47,218 nucleotides of DNA, taken from assembly GCA_026399025.1 (NCBI GenBank), contig JAPLRU010000036.1, positions 1 through 47,218 of the forward strand, read 5' to 3'. The notes under the pieces were generated by a model. That model did not search any database. It was not told the DNA's origin and saw nothing but the letters and a program-made list of their open reading frames with translations. This DNA comes from Methylobacter sp. (GTDB taxonomy: Bacteria; Pseudomonadota; Gammaproteobacteria; Methylococcales; Methylomonadaceae). The translations under genes were made by a program, and so were the position numbers. Below, piece by piece: positions 29,521 through 38,864 of this stretch (positions are counted from its first letter, which is position 1; every line of letters starts with the position of its first letter).

Positions 29521-31989
29521 ATGACGCTACCTATACGCCGGGTTTGTACAAAACGCGGACAAAAAATCATCGAGATAACCGGGCTGCTGGTATTGTTCAG
29601 TGCGGGACAAAACAGCTATGCCGGTGACGCTGCATCCGGGCAAACCATGCCATTCAACATCCCCGCGCAATCCTTATCGAGCGCATTAACCCGATTTTCC
29701 GCCGAAACCCGGCTGCAAGTGCTTTATGAAGGCGATGTAGCCGATAAACTGCAAGCGCCGGCGCTTAACGGCTCGTATACACCGGCACAAGCCTTGGAAA
29801 AATTGTTGAACGGCTCCGGGCTTAAGTCTCGGTACACGAATGACAAAACTATCACGATAGAAGCGCCGACCAATCAAAGTCCGCAGGGGCCGATTTCAAG
29901 CACTACTACGTTGAAAGCAGTGACGGTGACCGGAAAAGCCAAATACGATGCTACCGATCCGTATGACAGGCATTACGCTGCAACCAATACCACCTTTGCG
30001 ACCAAAACCGACACGCCGATCATGGAGACGCCGCTGAATATCCAGGTGCTGCCGAAAGCGGTACTTGATGACCAGCAAGCCATTAAGATGGATCAGGCCT
30101 TGAAATATGTCAGCGGCGTCACTACCGGCCAAGCTGCGGGCGGACTTACCGACCAGCCGACTATCCGTGGATTTTTTAACTACAACCTTTTTCGTAATGG
30201 TTTTCGTATCGATGCTTCGGGTCCGGAAGGCACGCGAAACATGGCGAACGTACAGAGTATAGAGGTACTTAAGGGGCCTGCCGCTATGCTCTATGGACGC
30301 GTCGAGCCCGGCGGCATGGTTAATATAGTCACTAAAAAGCCTTTGGATACCGACTATTATTCGGTTCAGCAACAATTCGGCTCTTTCGATTTATATCGCA
30401 CCAGTATCGATGCCACAGGGCCGATAACCGATAACAAGAACCTATTGTATCGAATGAATGTCGCTTATGAAAACAGCGGCTCGTTCCGGGAAAACGTGGA
30501 TTACGACAAAGTGTTCGTCGCGCCGGTTTTGCAATGGAATATCAGTTCACAGACGACAGCGCTGTTAGAGCTTGAGTATCGCAACGAAAGCAATGTTTAC
30601 GACCTTCACGCCAGGCCGTTAATCACCGATGGAACAAGGGCGGACGGTACTTGGATCAATCCGCGTTTAGCGGATATTCCGCGCGAGAGAAACTTGATGG
30701 AAGACAACCGCAATCATGTGGAAGACAAACTGATCGGCTTAAATCTTTCGCATAAATTTAATGATGCCTGGACCTTAACCGAACAGCTTAATATTCAACT
30801 ATTGGATAGGGATAGAATGGTGATGACGCCAGGCACACTGCTGGCCGATAAACGGACCTTGAATAGAACATTGCTGACCAGCGATTTTTTTACCAATAAC
30901 AGCTATTTTACCACGACCAATTTAACCGGCCATTTCGATACCTGGGGGCTGAAACATACGCTGTTGGTCGGGGGCGATTATTATCTTCAAGACATGAACT
31001 CCGTCGGCTACAGCAGCACCGCCGCGAGTACTATCGATATTTACAACCCCATCCATACCGGCAATCCACCGATCAATCCAACGACACGCGCCAACCAATC
31101 GTTTCATACGAACACGGATCTGTACGGCATCTATTTACAGGATCAAATCAAGCTGCCTTATAACGTCCATGTGATGGGAGGCTTCCGTTATCAGAATGTC
31201 GAACAGTACGATGTTTTTGCCAAAAAGGTAGGACAAAAAGCCGATGCGGTGACGCCACAGGTGGGTGTACTTTGGCAACCGATAAAATGGTTGAGTCTTT
31301 ACGGCAACTATGTGGAGAATTTTGGAACTACCAACGGTCTGGGGCAAGGCAATATATTTTTACCGCCGCAAACCGCACAGCAATGGGAAGGGGGCTTTAA
31401 AACCGCATTCTTCGATGACCGTTTAAGCACCACGGTTTCTTACTTCAACTTGACCAAACAGAACATTCCAACAACAGACCCTGCTAACCCGACTTACAGC
31501 ATAGCTGCCGGTGAGGCCCAGAGCCGGGGTGTGGAAATGGACATTAAAGGTGAGATTTTACCGGGATGGAACGGTATAGCCACTTATGCCTATACCGAAA
31601 CCGAGGTGCTCAAAGAAAACAACCCGAACAATATACCGGTCGGCAGCCGTTTACGGGGCATTCCCACGCATAGCTCCACATTATGGTCGACTTACGATTT
31701 CCAGAAAGATTATCTGCGCGGTTTCAAGGTGGGCGCCGGGGTGGAACTGGTCAGCAACAAAAAAGCAACCTTCGACAAAAATGATTTCAATTTTGCCGGT
31801 TTCGGTGTTGTCGATTTATTAGTCGGCTATACCCGGAATGTCGCTAAATCTAAGGTTACGCTGCAACTGAACGTCACCAACCTATTGGATAAGGAATATA
31901 CCCACGATGGTTTTGCCGGGCCCGGTCAAACTCGGGCTACCTGGGGTACGCCACGGTCTTTTATGGGATCGATAAAGGTCGAGTTTTAA
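29521..31989 (+). CDS. TonB-dependent siderophore receptor 1 with N-terminal signalling (STN) domain
   Basis: The 822-residue protein has a long signal sequence (hydrophobic core LLVLFSAGQNSYAGD) and a STN domain (about 45-118; FNIPAQSLSSALTRFSAETR, LNGSGLKSRYTNDKTITIE), then a TonB-box region (TLKAVTVTGKA), a plug (ETPLNIQVLPKAVLDDQ, LKGPAAMLYGRVEPGGMVNI) and a beta barrel ending in aromatic SIKVEF. Receptors of the FpvA/FecA type import ferric siderophores and signal through STN to FecR. The ligand cannot be told from sequence. The start follows AGAGG by about nine bases. It is downstream of fecR and upstream of a PepSY-TM gene, a typical iron-uptake set. Confidence 0.93.
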   Translation: MTLPIRRVCTKRGQKIIEITGLLVLFSAGQNSYAGDAASGQTMPFNIPAQSLSSALTRFSAETRLQVLYEGDVADKLQAPALNGSYTPAQALEKLLNGSGLKSRYTNDKTITIEAPTNQSPQGPISSTTTLKAVTVTGKAKYDATDPYDRHYAATNTTFATKTDTPIMETPLNIQVLPKAVLDDQQAIKMDQALKYVSGVTTGQAAGGLTDQPTIRGFFNYNLFRNGFRIDASGPEGTRNMANVQSIEVLKGPAAMLYGRVEPGGMVNIVTKKPLDTDYYSVQQQFGSFDLYRTSIDATGPITDNKNLLYRMNVAYENSGSFRENVDYDKVFVAPVLQWNISSQTTALLELEYRNESNVYDLHARPLITDGTRADGTWINPRLADIPRERNLMEDNRNHVEDKLIGLNLSHKFNDAWTLTEQLNIQLLDRDRMVMTPGTLLADKRTLNRTLLTSDFFTNNSYFTTTNLTGHFDTWGLKHTLLVGGDYYLQDMNSVGYSSTAASTIDIYNPIHTGNPPINPTTRANQSFHTNTDLYGIYLQDQIKLPYNVHVMGGFRYQNVEQYDVFAKKVGQKADAVTPQVGVLWQPIKWLSLYGNYVENFGTTNGLGQGNIFLPPQTAQQWEGGFKTAFFDDRLSTTVSYFNLTKQNIPTTDPANPTYSIAAGEAQSRGVEMDIKGEILPGWNGIATYAYTETEVLKENNPNNIPVGSRLRGIPTHSSTLWSTYDFQKDYLRGFKVGAGVELVSNKKATFDKNDFNFAGFGVVDLLVGYTRNVAKSKVTLQLNVTNLLDKEYTHDGFAGPGQTRATWGTPRSFMGSIKVEF

Positions 31990-32004
31990 CCGGTATGTCT
32001 TGAG

Positions 32005-32033
32005 GCAATGCCTGGGATTATTCCCGGCATTGC
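32005..32033 (+). terminator. Hairpin after TonB receptor 1
   Basis: GCAATGCC (32005-32012) pairs with GGCATTGC (32026-32033), with an additional GGG/CCC inner stem. It is followed by TTTA only, so if it terminates transcription it would be partial, leaving read-through to the PepSY gene. Confidence 0.4.
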
Positions 32034-32080
32034 TTTACGTCGCGTAACGCTATTGCCAACCATTAACCCGAAGAAAAACC

Positions 32081-33385
32081 ATGCACCAAGCTCTTGACGA
32101 TTTTCCGGCGCTGCCTCCGAAAACGGTAGCTAACACCGATACCCATCTGGCTAAACTCAAAGCCCGGCGTAAATTATGGCTGGATGTGCATTTATATCTC
32201 GGCCTGATTGTAGGTGCCGTATTGGTCGTAGTCGGCTTGACCGGCAGCTTTGCTGTTTTCTTTGTCGAATTACAGGAAGTTTTAAACCCGGAGTTGGCCG
32301 TTGTTGCCAGGCCGCCGGAAAATCAACAACAATTGCGCTCTTTGGATGACATCGTTGCCGCAGCGGAATCGGTCAAGCCGCAAGGCAGCCGTTTTGTTAA
32401 AGTTTTTTATCCCCGCAAGCCCGATATTGCCTATAAGTTTGTATATTTTGTCAGGGACGAAAACCTGGCGAATAACGGCGACGGCTATTACATTTTCGTC
32501 GATCCTTACACGGCTAAGGTCAATGGCCTACAGCTTTATTATCCCAAGGACAGATATTGGGGACGGCCTTTAGTCGGTTTTATCATGCAGCTGCACTGGT
32601 GTTTATTGCTGGGCAAAACCGGCGCCATTCTTAACGGTATTTTTGCGGCGTTTTCGATTATTTCAGTGTTGACCGGCCTGATCGTCTGGTGGCCGTTGAC
32701 CGGAAAATTCAAACAGGCGTTAACCTTCAAGCGCCACGCCAGTGCTGTGCGTTTCAACTTCGATCTGCATAAAACCGTCGGCTTTTATTCGGTCATCGTC
32801 TTGCTGCCGGTGTTGTTTTCCGGGGTTTATTTTAATTTGCCGGAGCAGGTCAATGTGCTGGTCAAATTGTTCTCGTCGACCGATAGGCCCAATGCCTTTA
32901 GCACTGTTCCGGCAGCGATTCACAGCGGTCCGCCGCAAGCGGGCCGGCAGCCGATCAGTGCTTCGGAAGTGGAAGACATTGTGCAGGAACGCTATCCCGC
33001 CGGTAAGTTATGGATGCTGAATGCGCCGAAAGACCGGGAGGACGTCTATACGGTAATGAAAAAAGACGTATCCGAAATAAGCCGATTTACCGGTTATCGC
33101 GATTTCGCCGTCGACCAATATAGCGGAGAGATACTCAAAGTTTACGACAGGGGTACCGGCAGCGTCGGCGATGTGTTTCTGGACTGGCAATGGCCGTTGC
33201 ACAGCGGCCACGCTTTCGGTTGGACGGGGCGGATGTTGGTATTTCTTTCCGGCTTGGCTTGCCCGGTATTGTATGTGACCGGGGTGATCCGCTGGCTGCA
33301 AAAACGACGCGCGAAACAAGCTATAAACACAGAGAAGCGCGCCTCAGGCACGCCAACATCCGCTGATGCTTCGTTCCGACCATGA
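32081..33385 (+). CDS. PepSY-associated transmembrane protein 1 (FoxB/PiuB-like reductase family)
   Basis: This is a 434-residue inner-membrane protein with four clear membrane segments (about 43-65, 185-208, 235-257 and 382-405) and a periplasmic PepSY-type region between helices 1 and 2 and after helix 3. Histidines at helix ends (LWLDVHLYLGL, QLHWCLLLGK, FDLHKTVGFYS, WPLHSGHAFGW) are conserved in the family and could bind heme. Members such as FoxB are linked to reductive release of iron from siderophores at the inner membrane. It sits 91 bases after a TonB receptor, and two paralogues lie in the window beside iron genes. Confidence 0.9.
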   Translation: MHQALDDFPALPPKTVANTDTHLAKLKARRKLWLDVHLYLGLIVGAVLVVVGLTGSFAVFFVELQEVLNPELAVVARPPENQQQLRSLDDIVAAAESVKPQGSRFVKVFYPRKPDIAYKFVYFVRDENLANNGDGYYIFVDPYTAKVNGLQLYYPKDRYWGRPLVGFIMQLHWCLLLGKTGAILNGIFAAFSIISVLTGLIVWWPLTGKFKQALTFKRHASAVRFNFDLHKTVGFYSVIVLLPVLFSGVYFNLPEQVNVLVKLFSSTDRPNAFSTVPAAIHSGPPQAGRQPISASEVEDIVQERYPAGKLWMLNAPKDREDVYTVMKKDVSEISRFTGYRDFAVDQYSGEILKVYDRGTGSVGDVFLDWQWPLHSGHAFGWTGRMLVFLSGLACPVLYVTGVIRWLQKRRAKQAINTEKRASGTPTSADASFRP

Positions 33386-34442
33386 GGACAACACCCGTGA
33401 AGTGATTACAGTAAATGTAAACTGACAGCCTGCTTGTTGAATTCGCCAACTGGTTTTCAAGACCCCCGGTGCAAACGCACGGCAGCCGGCATCAGCGGTG
33501 CCGTGGTCAGCGAACTGCTGATAAAATAACGGCTTTGCCAAAGTCATTAATCGTGTGGACGGGTAATCCTAAGCCGCTGACCCAGGGCGCGGGAAATATT
33601 CCAAACAATTTTAAAGGCCAAAGCGGTTCGCCGAACGTAGGTCCAACTCGCAAGGTTGAAATCAGTTTATTATTTTTGCCATTGCATTGGAAAACATTTG
33701 GGGTGTCTCAAGACGTTGGGCTGAACAACTGCATGCATCAGGCAATAAAAACGCACTGGCGCTCAAGCCGACCCCAAGCGCGTGCGCCAGCACTTTGGTG
33801 CGATCATGGCGCTTATTGTCTTCGGGCTGCGCGACAACTCCTGCATTCCGTTAGAAGAAAAGCCGACGGCAAAAAGCAAATACTCACACCGAGGAGTTTT
33901 GGCGATCTACGGTGTTCATCAGCATCCAATTTTTCCAGCTTCAACGTTGGCATTGCCAACTATAAATACAATTATTATTAATAATAACAAAAAGATATGA
34001 ATTTATACCGGTAAATTTTGACGCCATTTTTTAATAACGAATTGGCAGAAATTGAAAGCTGTTTTCCATAGGTCACCCGACCAATAAAGACGGGCTGAGC
34101 ACTAATTACCGCTTAATTCACATAAGGAGACCGAACGGTTACATGGCTTATATTTGATAAAATTTGGTTTGTCAGGAGAATTCTGTTATGTTTTGAGCCG
34201 TTAGTAATAGTACGTATATTGAATGGCTTTTCTGGGCGCTTGGTTACATTTAAATACCTATAATCAATAATATAAAAATGTATACTTCGTTTCTTCGCTC
34301 AAAACTCTTTATTCTGGCGATAGTAAATACTAACGCAATTTCAACTACCTTAAATTATAAAATTACTACTGAGTTATTCAACAACACATAGGCTGATTGG
34401 ATTTTTTAGCCGCTCAGTCCATACAACAGAAGAGGAATAAGT
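33386..34442. other. 1.06-kb gap with no recognisable gene
   Basis: Both strands were read. A 170-codon frame (33469-33981) and shorter ones overlap in different frames; none has a ribosome site, a known motif or protein-like composition. GC content falls from about even at the left to strongly AT-rich after 33950. It may contain a decayed gene (fragments such as ALENIWGVSRRWAEQLHASG and RVRQHFGAIMALIVFGLRDN appear in different frames near 33690-33840) and, near its right end, the promoter of the following operon. Confidence 0.4.
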
Positions 34443-35108
34443 ATGTCAAATATAGCAGGCAAGGCTTATGCGATGAATGTCATTTCACCGTTGAGGCCAT
34501 ATCTGACCTGGGTTAATAAACTTATATTTTGGTACGCCGCCAAAAAACCCAGCAACCTAACCGGTCTGATTACACTTTCATTGATACATTACGCACGCTG
34601 GGTCATTATCGATAGAGATAAGTTTCCGCACCTGGATCCGAAGCAGCCAAAGGAAGACTTAAGTTACAACTATATGTTGTTCTTTAGTAATTTCAACGGA
34701 AGCTGGGATCAATATGTCGATTCTTTCACCTTTGCGATTCCTGGCGGGCTGGACTTACTCTGGAAATGGACGGTCCGCTATCCCAAATCGGTCGCACTAA
34801 CCCCCTTTCATAACTACATCCAATACAACCAGATCGAAACCATTCATTACTACAACGCTTACCCATTGGCGGCTTCCAATGATGTCAAAAGCGCTAAATC
34901 CGTCAAATCCGCACTCATCAAATTCCAGCAGGACACGCAAAATGCAAGCGACGACGACTTCATGAAAAGCTACAACGCATTATTACGCGGATTGCAGCAT
35001 GATTTGGGCGATATGCATCCAACACCCATCGTCAGCATGTCGGCTTATCAGGTGCAAAAGCGGCAAAAATGGCACGAGAAAAACGATTTGCAACTAGGGG
35101 GGAAATAA
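34443..35108 (+). CDS. Unknown protein A, paralogue of the next gene; start of DyP/P450 cluster
   Basis: This 221-residue protein has no family I can name. It starts MSNIAGKAYAMNVISPLRPY after an AGAGGA site. Its mid part, RWVIIDRDKFPHLDP and NYMLFFSNFNGSWDQYVDSF, aligns with the second gene's CRFFVLDD and RYLVFSSNF segment, so the two are homologous. No signal peptide or convincing membrane helix is present. The repeated beta-strand-like blocks followed by D-x-Y could indicate a ferredoxin-like fold, the fold used by DyP peroxidases, but this is only an impression. It is the first gene of a tight unit with protein B and the DyP peroxidase. Confidence 0.65.
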   Translation: MSNIAGKAYAMNVISPLRPYLTWVNKLIFWYAAKKPSNLTGLITLSLIHYARWVIIDRDKFPHLDPKQPKEDLSYNYMLFFSNFNGSWDQYVDSFTFAIPGGLDLLWKWTVRYPKSVALTPFHNYIQYNQIETIHYYNAYPLAASNDVKSAKSVKSALIKFQQDTQNASDDDFMKSYNALLRGLQHDLGDMHPTPIVSMSAYQVQKRQKWHEKNDLQLGGK

Positions 35109-35110
35109 TC

Positions 35111-35815
35111 ATGGCAAGTAATATCAGTGGCAATGCCTACGCACTCACTATCCTGTCTCCGATTAAAAACGGCTTGCAAGATGAAACAGCCTATGCGGAT
35201 ATCGTCAGAAACCGTCTACAAGAATGGAATGCTGAAAATAACAGTCCTATGGCGCTAACGCCGGACACCTATCTTTGCCGTTTTTTCGTACTGGATGATG
35301 TTTACACGGAAACGCTGCCCGGCGCTAATGCCTGGGATACAGTCGTCGACTGGCTGCCCTTCGTGCCGAATTTTTTACGCCGCTGGGCGTGGCCGAAAGA
35401 AGACCATTTAAAATCGCGCTATCTGGTTTTTTCCAGCAATTTTTATTGTGGTCCGGAAGGCACTATTGACGCTTATCTACGCGCTATGTGGATTGCAATC
35501 GGCGATCGCATCAAAGAAATCTGGGGCTATTGCTACGGTTTTGAGAACGTTAACGACGCAGACCAGTTTATTGCCTACATGAAAAAATGCCAGCTTACGG
35601 CAACGCTTTTTTTTGTTGGCTCTACTGATGACCCACTGAATGAACAATTGAAAGCACTCTATCTGAAACAGGAGTTTGCTAAATTTGCCATCGATAATCA
35701 AGGGCTTGATAAAACTGCATTGAGGAATAATTTCCAGACATTCTTTGATCGCGTCCAGCCCGCCAACCTGTCCGCGCCGACATGGGCTGCGGGAAAATAT
35801 CGTTTAGAAGATTAG
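35111..35815 (+). CDS. Unknown protein B, paralogue of protein A
   Basis: The 234-residue protein starts at ATG 35111 (MASNISGNAYALTILSPIKN), directly after a G-rich ribosome site (AGGGGGGAA); an upstream in-frame ATG at 35069 lies inside protein A's gene and lacks one. It shares with protein A the N-terminal NI-G-AYA-SP signature, an R-[FW]-x-V-x-D strand and the SNF-x-G block (VFSSNFYCGPEGTIDAYL). No enzymatic motif is recognised. The gene lies 2 bases after protein A and 12 before the DyP gene, so all three should be made together. Confidence 0.65.
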   Translation: MASNISGNAYALTILSPIKNGLQDETAYADIVRNRLQEWNAENNSPMALTPDTYLCRFFVLDDVYTETLPGANAWDTVVDWLPFVPNFLRRWAWPKEDHLKSRYLVFSSNFYCGPEGTIDAYLRAMWIAIGDRIKEIWGYCYGFENVNDADQFIAYMKKCQLTATLFFVGSTDDPLNEQLKALYLKQEFAKFAIDNQGLDKTALRNNFQTFFDRVQPANLSAPTWAAGKYRLED

Positions 35816-35827
35816 GAGGATAACATT

Positions 35828-37411
35828 GTGACTAAGCAATTAGATTTATTGGATATTCAAGGCCACGTGCTCCGTGCTTACGGTCGCTTCCACTACCCGG
35901 TAGCCCGCTATATATTTTTGAATATCAAGGATGAATCCATAGGCAGGGATTTTGTCGGCGCGATTAGCAAAAGAGTGACGACAGCGGTTGAATGGGGTAG
36001 CGGCCCCGGACAAGTCGAGCAGCCCCCCTGGACGGTTAATATCGCGTTGACCTATCAGGGCCTGAAGCAACTGGGAATCCCCAGATCGTCGCTGATTGGC
36101 TTCTCGCCGGAATTTGTCAGCGGCATGAAAGAACGTAAGGACATACTGGGTGATGACGGCCCAAGCTCACCTGAACATTGGGATCCGATATGGCGCGAAA
36201 ACCGTGAAACCCGCGAAAAGGACGTACATATCTTTATCGCACTCAATGCACAGTTCTCAAAAGACTCCGATTTACTCGGGGAAAGTTACGACTGGTTGCT
36301 GGGCGTTATCAAAGAGCATCAAAAAGGTGTAGCGGTGCTGGGCGGCCATCGCGGCGATGACGGCGCGCTGCTGGATTATCAGGATGCCAAAATCGTGATG
36401 GAAAATGGCTTGCCGACCGCCAAGGAGCATTTCGGTTACACCGATGGCATTAGCGATCCCGTCTTCGAAGGCGTTCCTTATGATGCCGATCGCATCAATG
36501 GCCGCGGCAAGCAAATGGAGGACGGCTCATGGGCGCCTTTAGCTACCGGGGAATTTTTACTCGGACATATCGATGAAGCCAAGGAATATCCGCCGGCGCC
36601 CAATCCTATCCTGCTTTCACGCAATGGCACTTATATGGTGTACCGCAAACTGCATGAAAACGTCGCCACCTTTGAATCCTATCTGGACGAACATGGCAAA
36701 AAATTCCCTGGCGGCAAGGAGTTACTCGCAGCCAAGTTTGTGGGTCGCTGGCGCGACAACGGCGCGCCTTTAACCACGGCGCCCGATGCAGACAGCAAAG
36801 CCGAATTTGATAAAAAATTCAAGGAGGCGGAAGACAAGGATGATAAAAAGGCTATAGACGACTTGCTCTGTAACTTTACTTACGATAATGACATGAGTGG
36901 CGGCAAATGTCCGTTTAGCGCGCATATCCGCCGCATCAATCCGCGTGCTTCGCTGGAAATGATCGAGGGCGATAAGCCCGGTTCGTTAAAAATGAACCCA
37001 AAGGCATTTGACACGCCGGGCGCCTTGTCGAATAGACGTCGCTTACTGCGGCGTGGTTTGCCCTACGGAGAGGTCAAGGATCGCAGCAAAGATAACGGTA
37101 ACCATGGCATTATCATCATGATGGTCAATGCCGATATAAACCGGCAATTCGAATTCGTCCAGCAACAGTGGATTAATTACGGCAACGACTTCAGGGCGGG
37201 TAACGACAAGGAAATCATCCTGGGAAACCATTCGGCTAATGATAAATTTTCGAGTAAAGCTGTAATCCAGGTTGAACCGGACAGCGATGAGACTCCGTAT
37301 ATTTTGTCCAAAATCCCGCGTTTTGTAGAGACCCGGGGCGGCGATTATTTTTTCATACCGAGCATGACAGCCTTGAGAATGATTGCCCAGGGCGTGATCG
37401 ATCCAACCTAA
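35828..37411 (+). CDS. DyP-type heme peroxidase
   Basis: The 527-residue protein starts at GTG behind GGAGG. It shows the DyP signature GxxDG in HFGYTDGISDP (Asp206, the distal acid), the proximal heme ligand His366 in CPFSAHIRRINPR, and a distal arginine region (NRRRLLRRGLPYG). At over 500 residues it is longer than A/B-type DyPs; the extra length includes a charged insertion about 320-345 (KFKEAEDKDDKKAIDD), as in larger class C/D-like members. No Tat or Sec signal is seen, so it is cytoplasmic or packaged. DyPs oxidise dyes, phenols or lipids using hydrogen peroxide; here the natural substrate is unknown. Confidence 0.93.
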   Translation: MTKQLDLLDIQGHVLRAYGRFHYPVARYIFLNIKDESIGRDFVGAISKRVTTAVEWGSGPGQVEQPPWTVNIALTYQGLKQLGIPRSSLIGFSPEFVSGMKERKDILGDDGPSSPEHWDPIWRENRETREKDVHIFIALNAQFSKDSDLLGESYDWLLGVIKEHQKGVAVLGGHRGDDGALLDYQDAKIVMENGLPTAKEHFGYTDGISDPVFEGVPYDADRINGRGKQMEDGSWAPLATGEFLLGHIDEAKEYPPAPNPILLSRNGTYMVYRKLHENVATFESYLDEHGKKFPGGKELLAAKFVGRWRDNGAPLTTAPDADSKAEFDKKFKEAEDKDDKKAIDDLLCNFTYDNDMSGGKCPFSAHIRRINPRASLEMIEGDKPGSLKMNPKAFDTPGALSNRRRLLRRGLPYGEVKDRSKDNGNHGIIIMMVNADINRQFEFVQQQWINYGNDFRAGNDKEIILGNHSANDKFSSKAVIQVEPDSDETPYILSKIPRFVETRGGDYFFIPSMTALRMIAQGVIDPT

Positions 37412-37450
37412 ATTTATATTCGAATAAGCATCAATAACCGGATGCGATAC

Positions 37451-37481
37451 AGGGTGGGTTAGCAATCGTCTTACCCACCCT
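37451..37481. terminator. Hairpin between DyP and P450 genes
   Basis: AGGGTGGGT (37451-37459) and ACCCACCCT (37473-37481) are perfect arms. There is no T run after the stem, so it may be a processing or attenuating hairpin rather than a full terminator. Confidence 0.35.
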
Positions 37482-37566
37482 CACGATACCGTCCATACGC
37501 CACATTGATTTATCAAATAACCTGAGACTGGGTTAAGTCGCTTTTTAAATAAGACAGGAGAATAAA

Positions 37567-38781
37567 ATGGCTTCTAACACACAAGCTTCAATTACTACAA
37601 AAATTCAGGCATGGCTGCTTGCCAATCTGAATTTAGTCTTCAGTATATTGAGATGGGTCAAGCCGATAGCTGTGTATAAAAATGCTGCGCTCGTTACTCG
37701 ATTTGACCATGTTCAGGAAGTTTTATCGCATGATGATATTTTTCATGTCACCTATAAAGAGAAAATGGAAAAAGTCACATCAGGTGAAAACTTTTTCTTA
37801 GGCATGCAAAATACGCCCATTTATACGCGTGACGTTTCCAATATGAGACTGGCCGTGCGTCGAACCGACCTCCCCGAAATAATCACCCCGTTTGTTGATA
37901 ATTGCGCCGAAAAAATCATGGCTTCCGCGCAAGGACGAATTGACGTGCCCGCCGAGTTAAGCAGAGTCGTCCCCACGCGTCTGGTCGGCCATTACTTCGG
38001 CACGCCCGGCTGGGATGAAGAGGAGTTCGCCAATGCCGCTACCTCAATGTTTCAATATCTGTTTTATCCCGATGATCCCGAAGTAGAAAAAACCGCATTA
38101 GCGGCGGCTGCGAAATCGCGTGACTATCTCGATGATTTTATTGTACAAAGGCAAAAAAATCGTCGACAACACGACGATGTCCTTGAGCGTTGTCTGCAAA
38201 TGCAGGATGCCGATATGCCCGGCATGAGTAACCTGGATATCCGTAATAACTTTATCGGCTTGATTATTGGCGCCATTCCCACAACATCCAAATGCGTTGT
38301 GCTTGTTCTCGATTATCTGTTGTCTCATCCTGATTTGTTAGCTCAAGCCCAACAAGCTGCCCGTGCAGATGACGACGCCCTGCTGACTCAATTTATGCAG
38401 GAAACTTTACGCTTTAATTCTTTTTCCCCTGCAATCTCACGACTTGCAGCAGAAGATTACGTAGTGGGACGCGGGTCGTGGCGAGCCACCAAAATACCCA
38501 AGGGTACCAAGGTGATAGCGGCGACTCAATCGGCCATGATGGATTGTCTCCAGCTGAAATCTCCCAGTCAATTTCGACTTGACCGGCCCGATTACCAATA
38601 CATGCACTTTGGTTTTGGATTACATACCTGCTTTGGACAATATATCAACCGGGTGCAAATACCGCATATACTCAAAGCGGTGTTGAAACGCCAGGGATTG
38701 CGACGCGCATCCGGTCCTGAAGGTCAAGTCGAGTCCGTTGGGCCTTTCCCCGTGCATTTGGTACTTGAATTCGATGCCTAA
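37567..38781 (+). CDS. Cytochrome P450 with an unusual I-helix
   Basis: The 404-residue soluble P450 has ExxR (Glu279-Thr-Leu-Arg282), a heme-ligand loop FGFGLHTCFGQYIN (Cys355) and a K-helix/meander region. The oxygen-activation segment of the I helix reads IIGAIPTTSK (about 233-242): proline stands where P450 monooxygenases carry the acid of the acid-alcohol pair. Lack of that acid is typical of P450s that use peroxides or hydroperoxides without redox partners, and no ferredoxin or reductase gene lies nearby. It lies 155 bases downstream of the DyP gene with an AGGAG ribosome site, and probably acts with it. Confidence 0.9.
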   Translation: MASNTQASITTKIQAWLLANLNLVFSILRWVKPIAVYKNAALVTRFDHVQEVLSHDDIFHVTYKEKMEKVTSGENFFLGMQNTPIYTRDVSNMRLAVRRTDLPEIITPFVDNCAEKIMASAQGRIDVPAELSRVVPTRLVGHYFGTPGWDEEEFANAATSMFQYLFYPDDPEVEKTALAAAAKSRDYLDDFIVQRQKNRRQHDDVLERCLQMQDADMPGMSNLDIRNNFIGLIIGAIPTTSKCVVLVLDYLLSHPDLLAQAQQAARADDDALLTQFMQETLRFNSFSPAISRLAAEDYVVGRGSWRATKIPKGTKVIAATQSAMMDCLQLKSPSQFRLDRPDYQYMHFGFGLHTCFGQYINRVQIPHILKAVLKRQGLRRASGPEGQVESVGPFPVHLVLEFDA

Positions 38782-38864
38782 CTGGAATCCATTTCACTAA
38801 AAACAAGGAATAGAAAACTTTAGGCGACATCTCATTAGTCACTTAAAATTGACAGCGAGGGAGT

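Noticed and set aside
33469-33981. 170-codon open frame in the gap after PepSY protein 1
   Set aside because: No ribosome site, atypical composition and no recognised motif; probably chance or decay.
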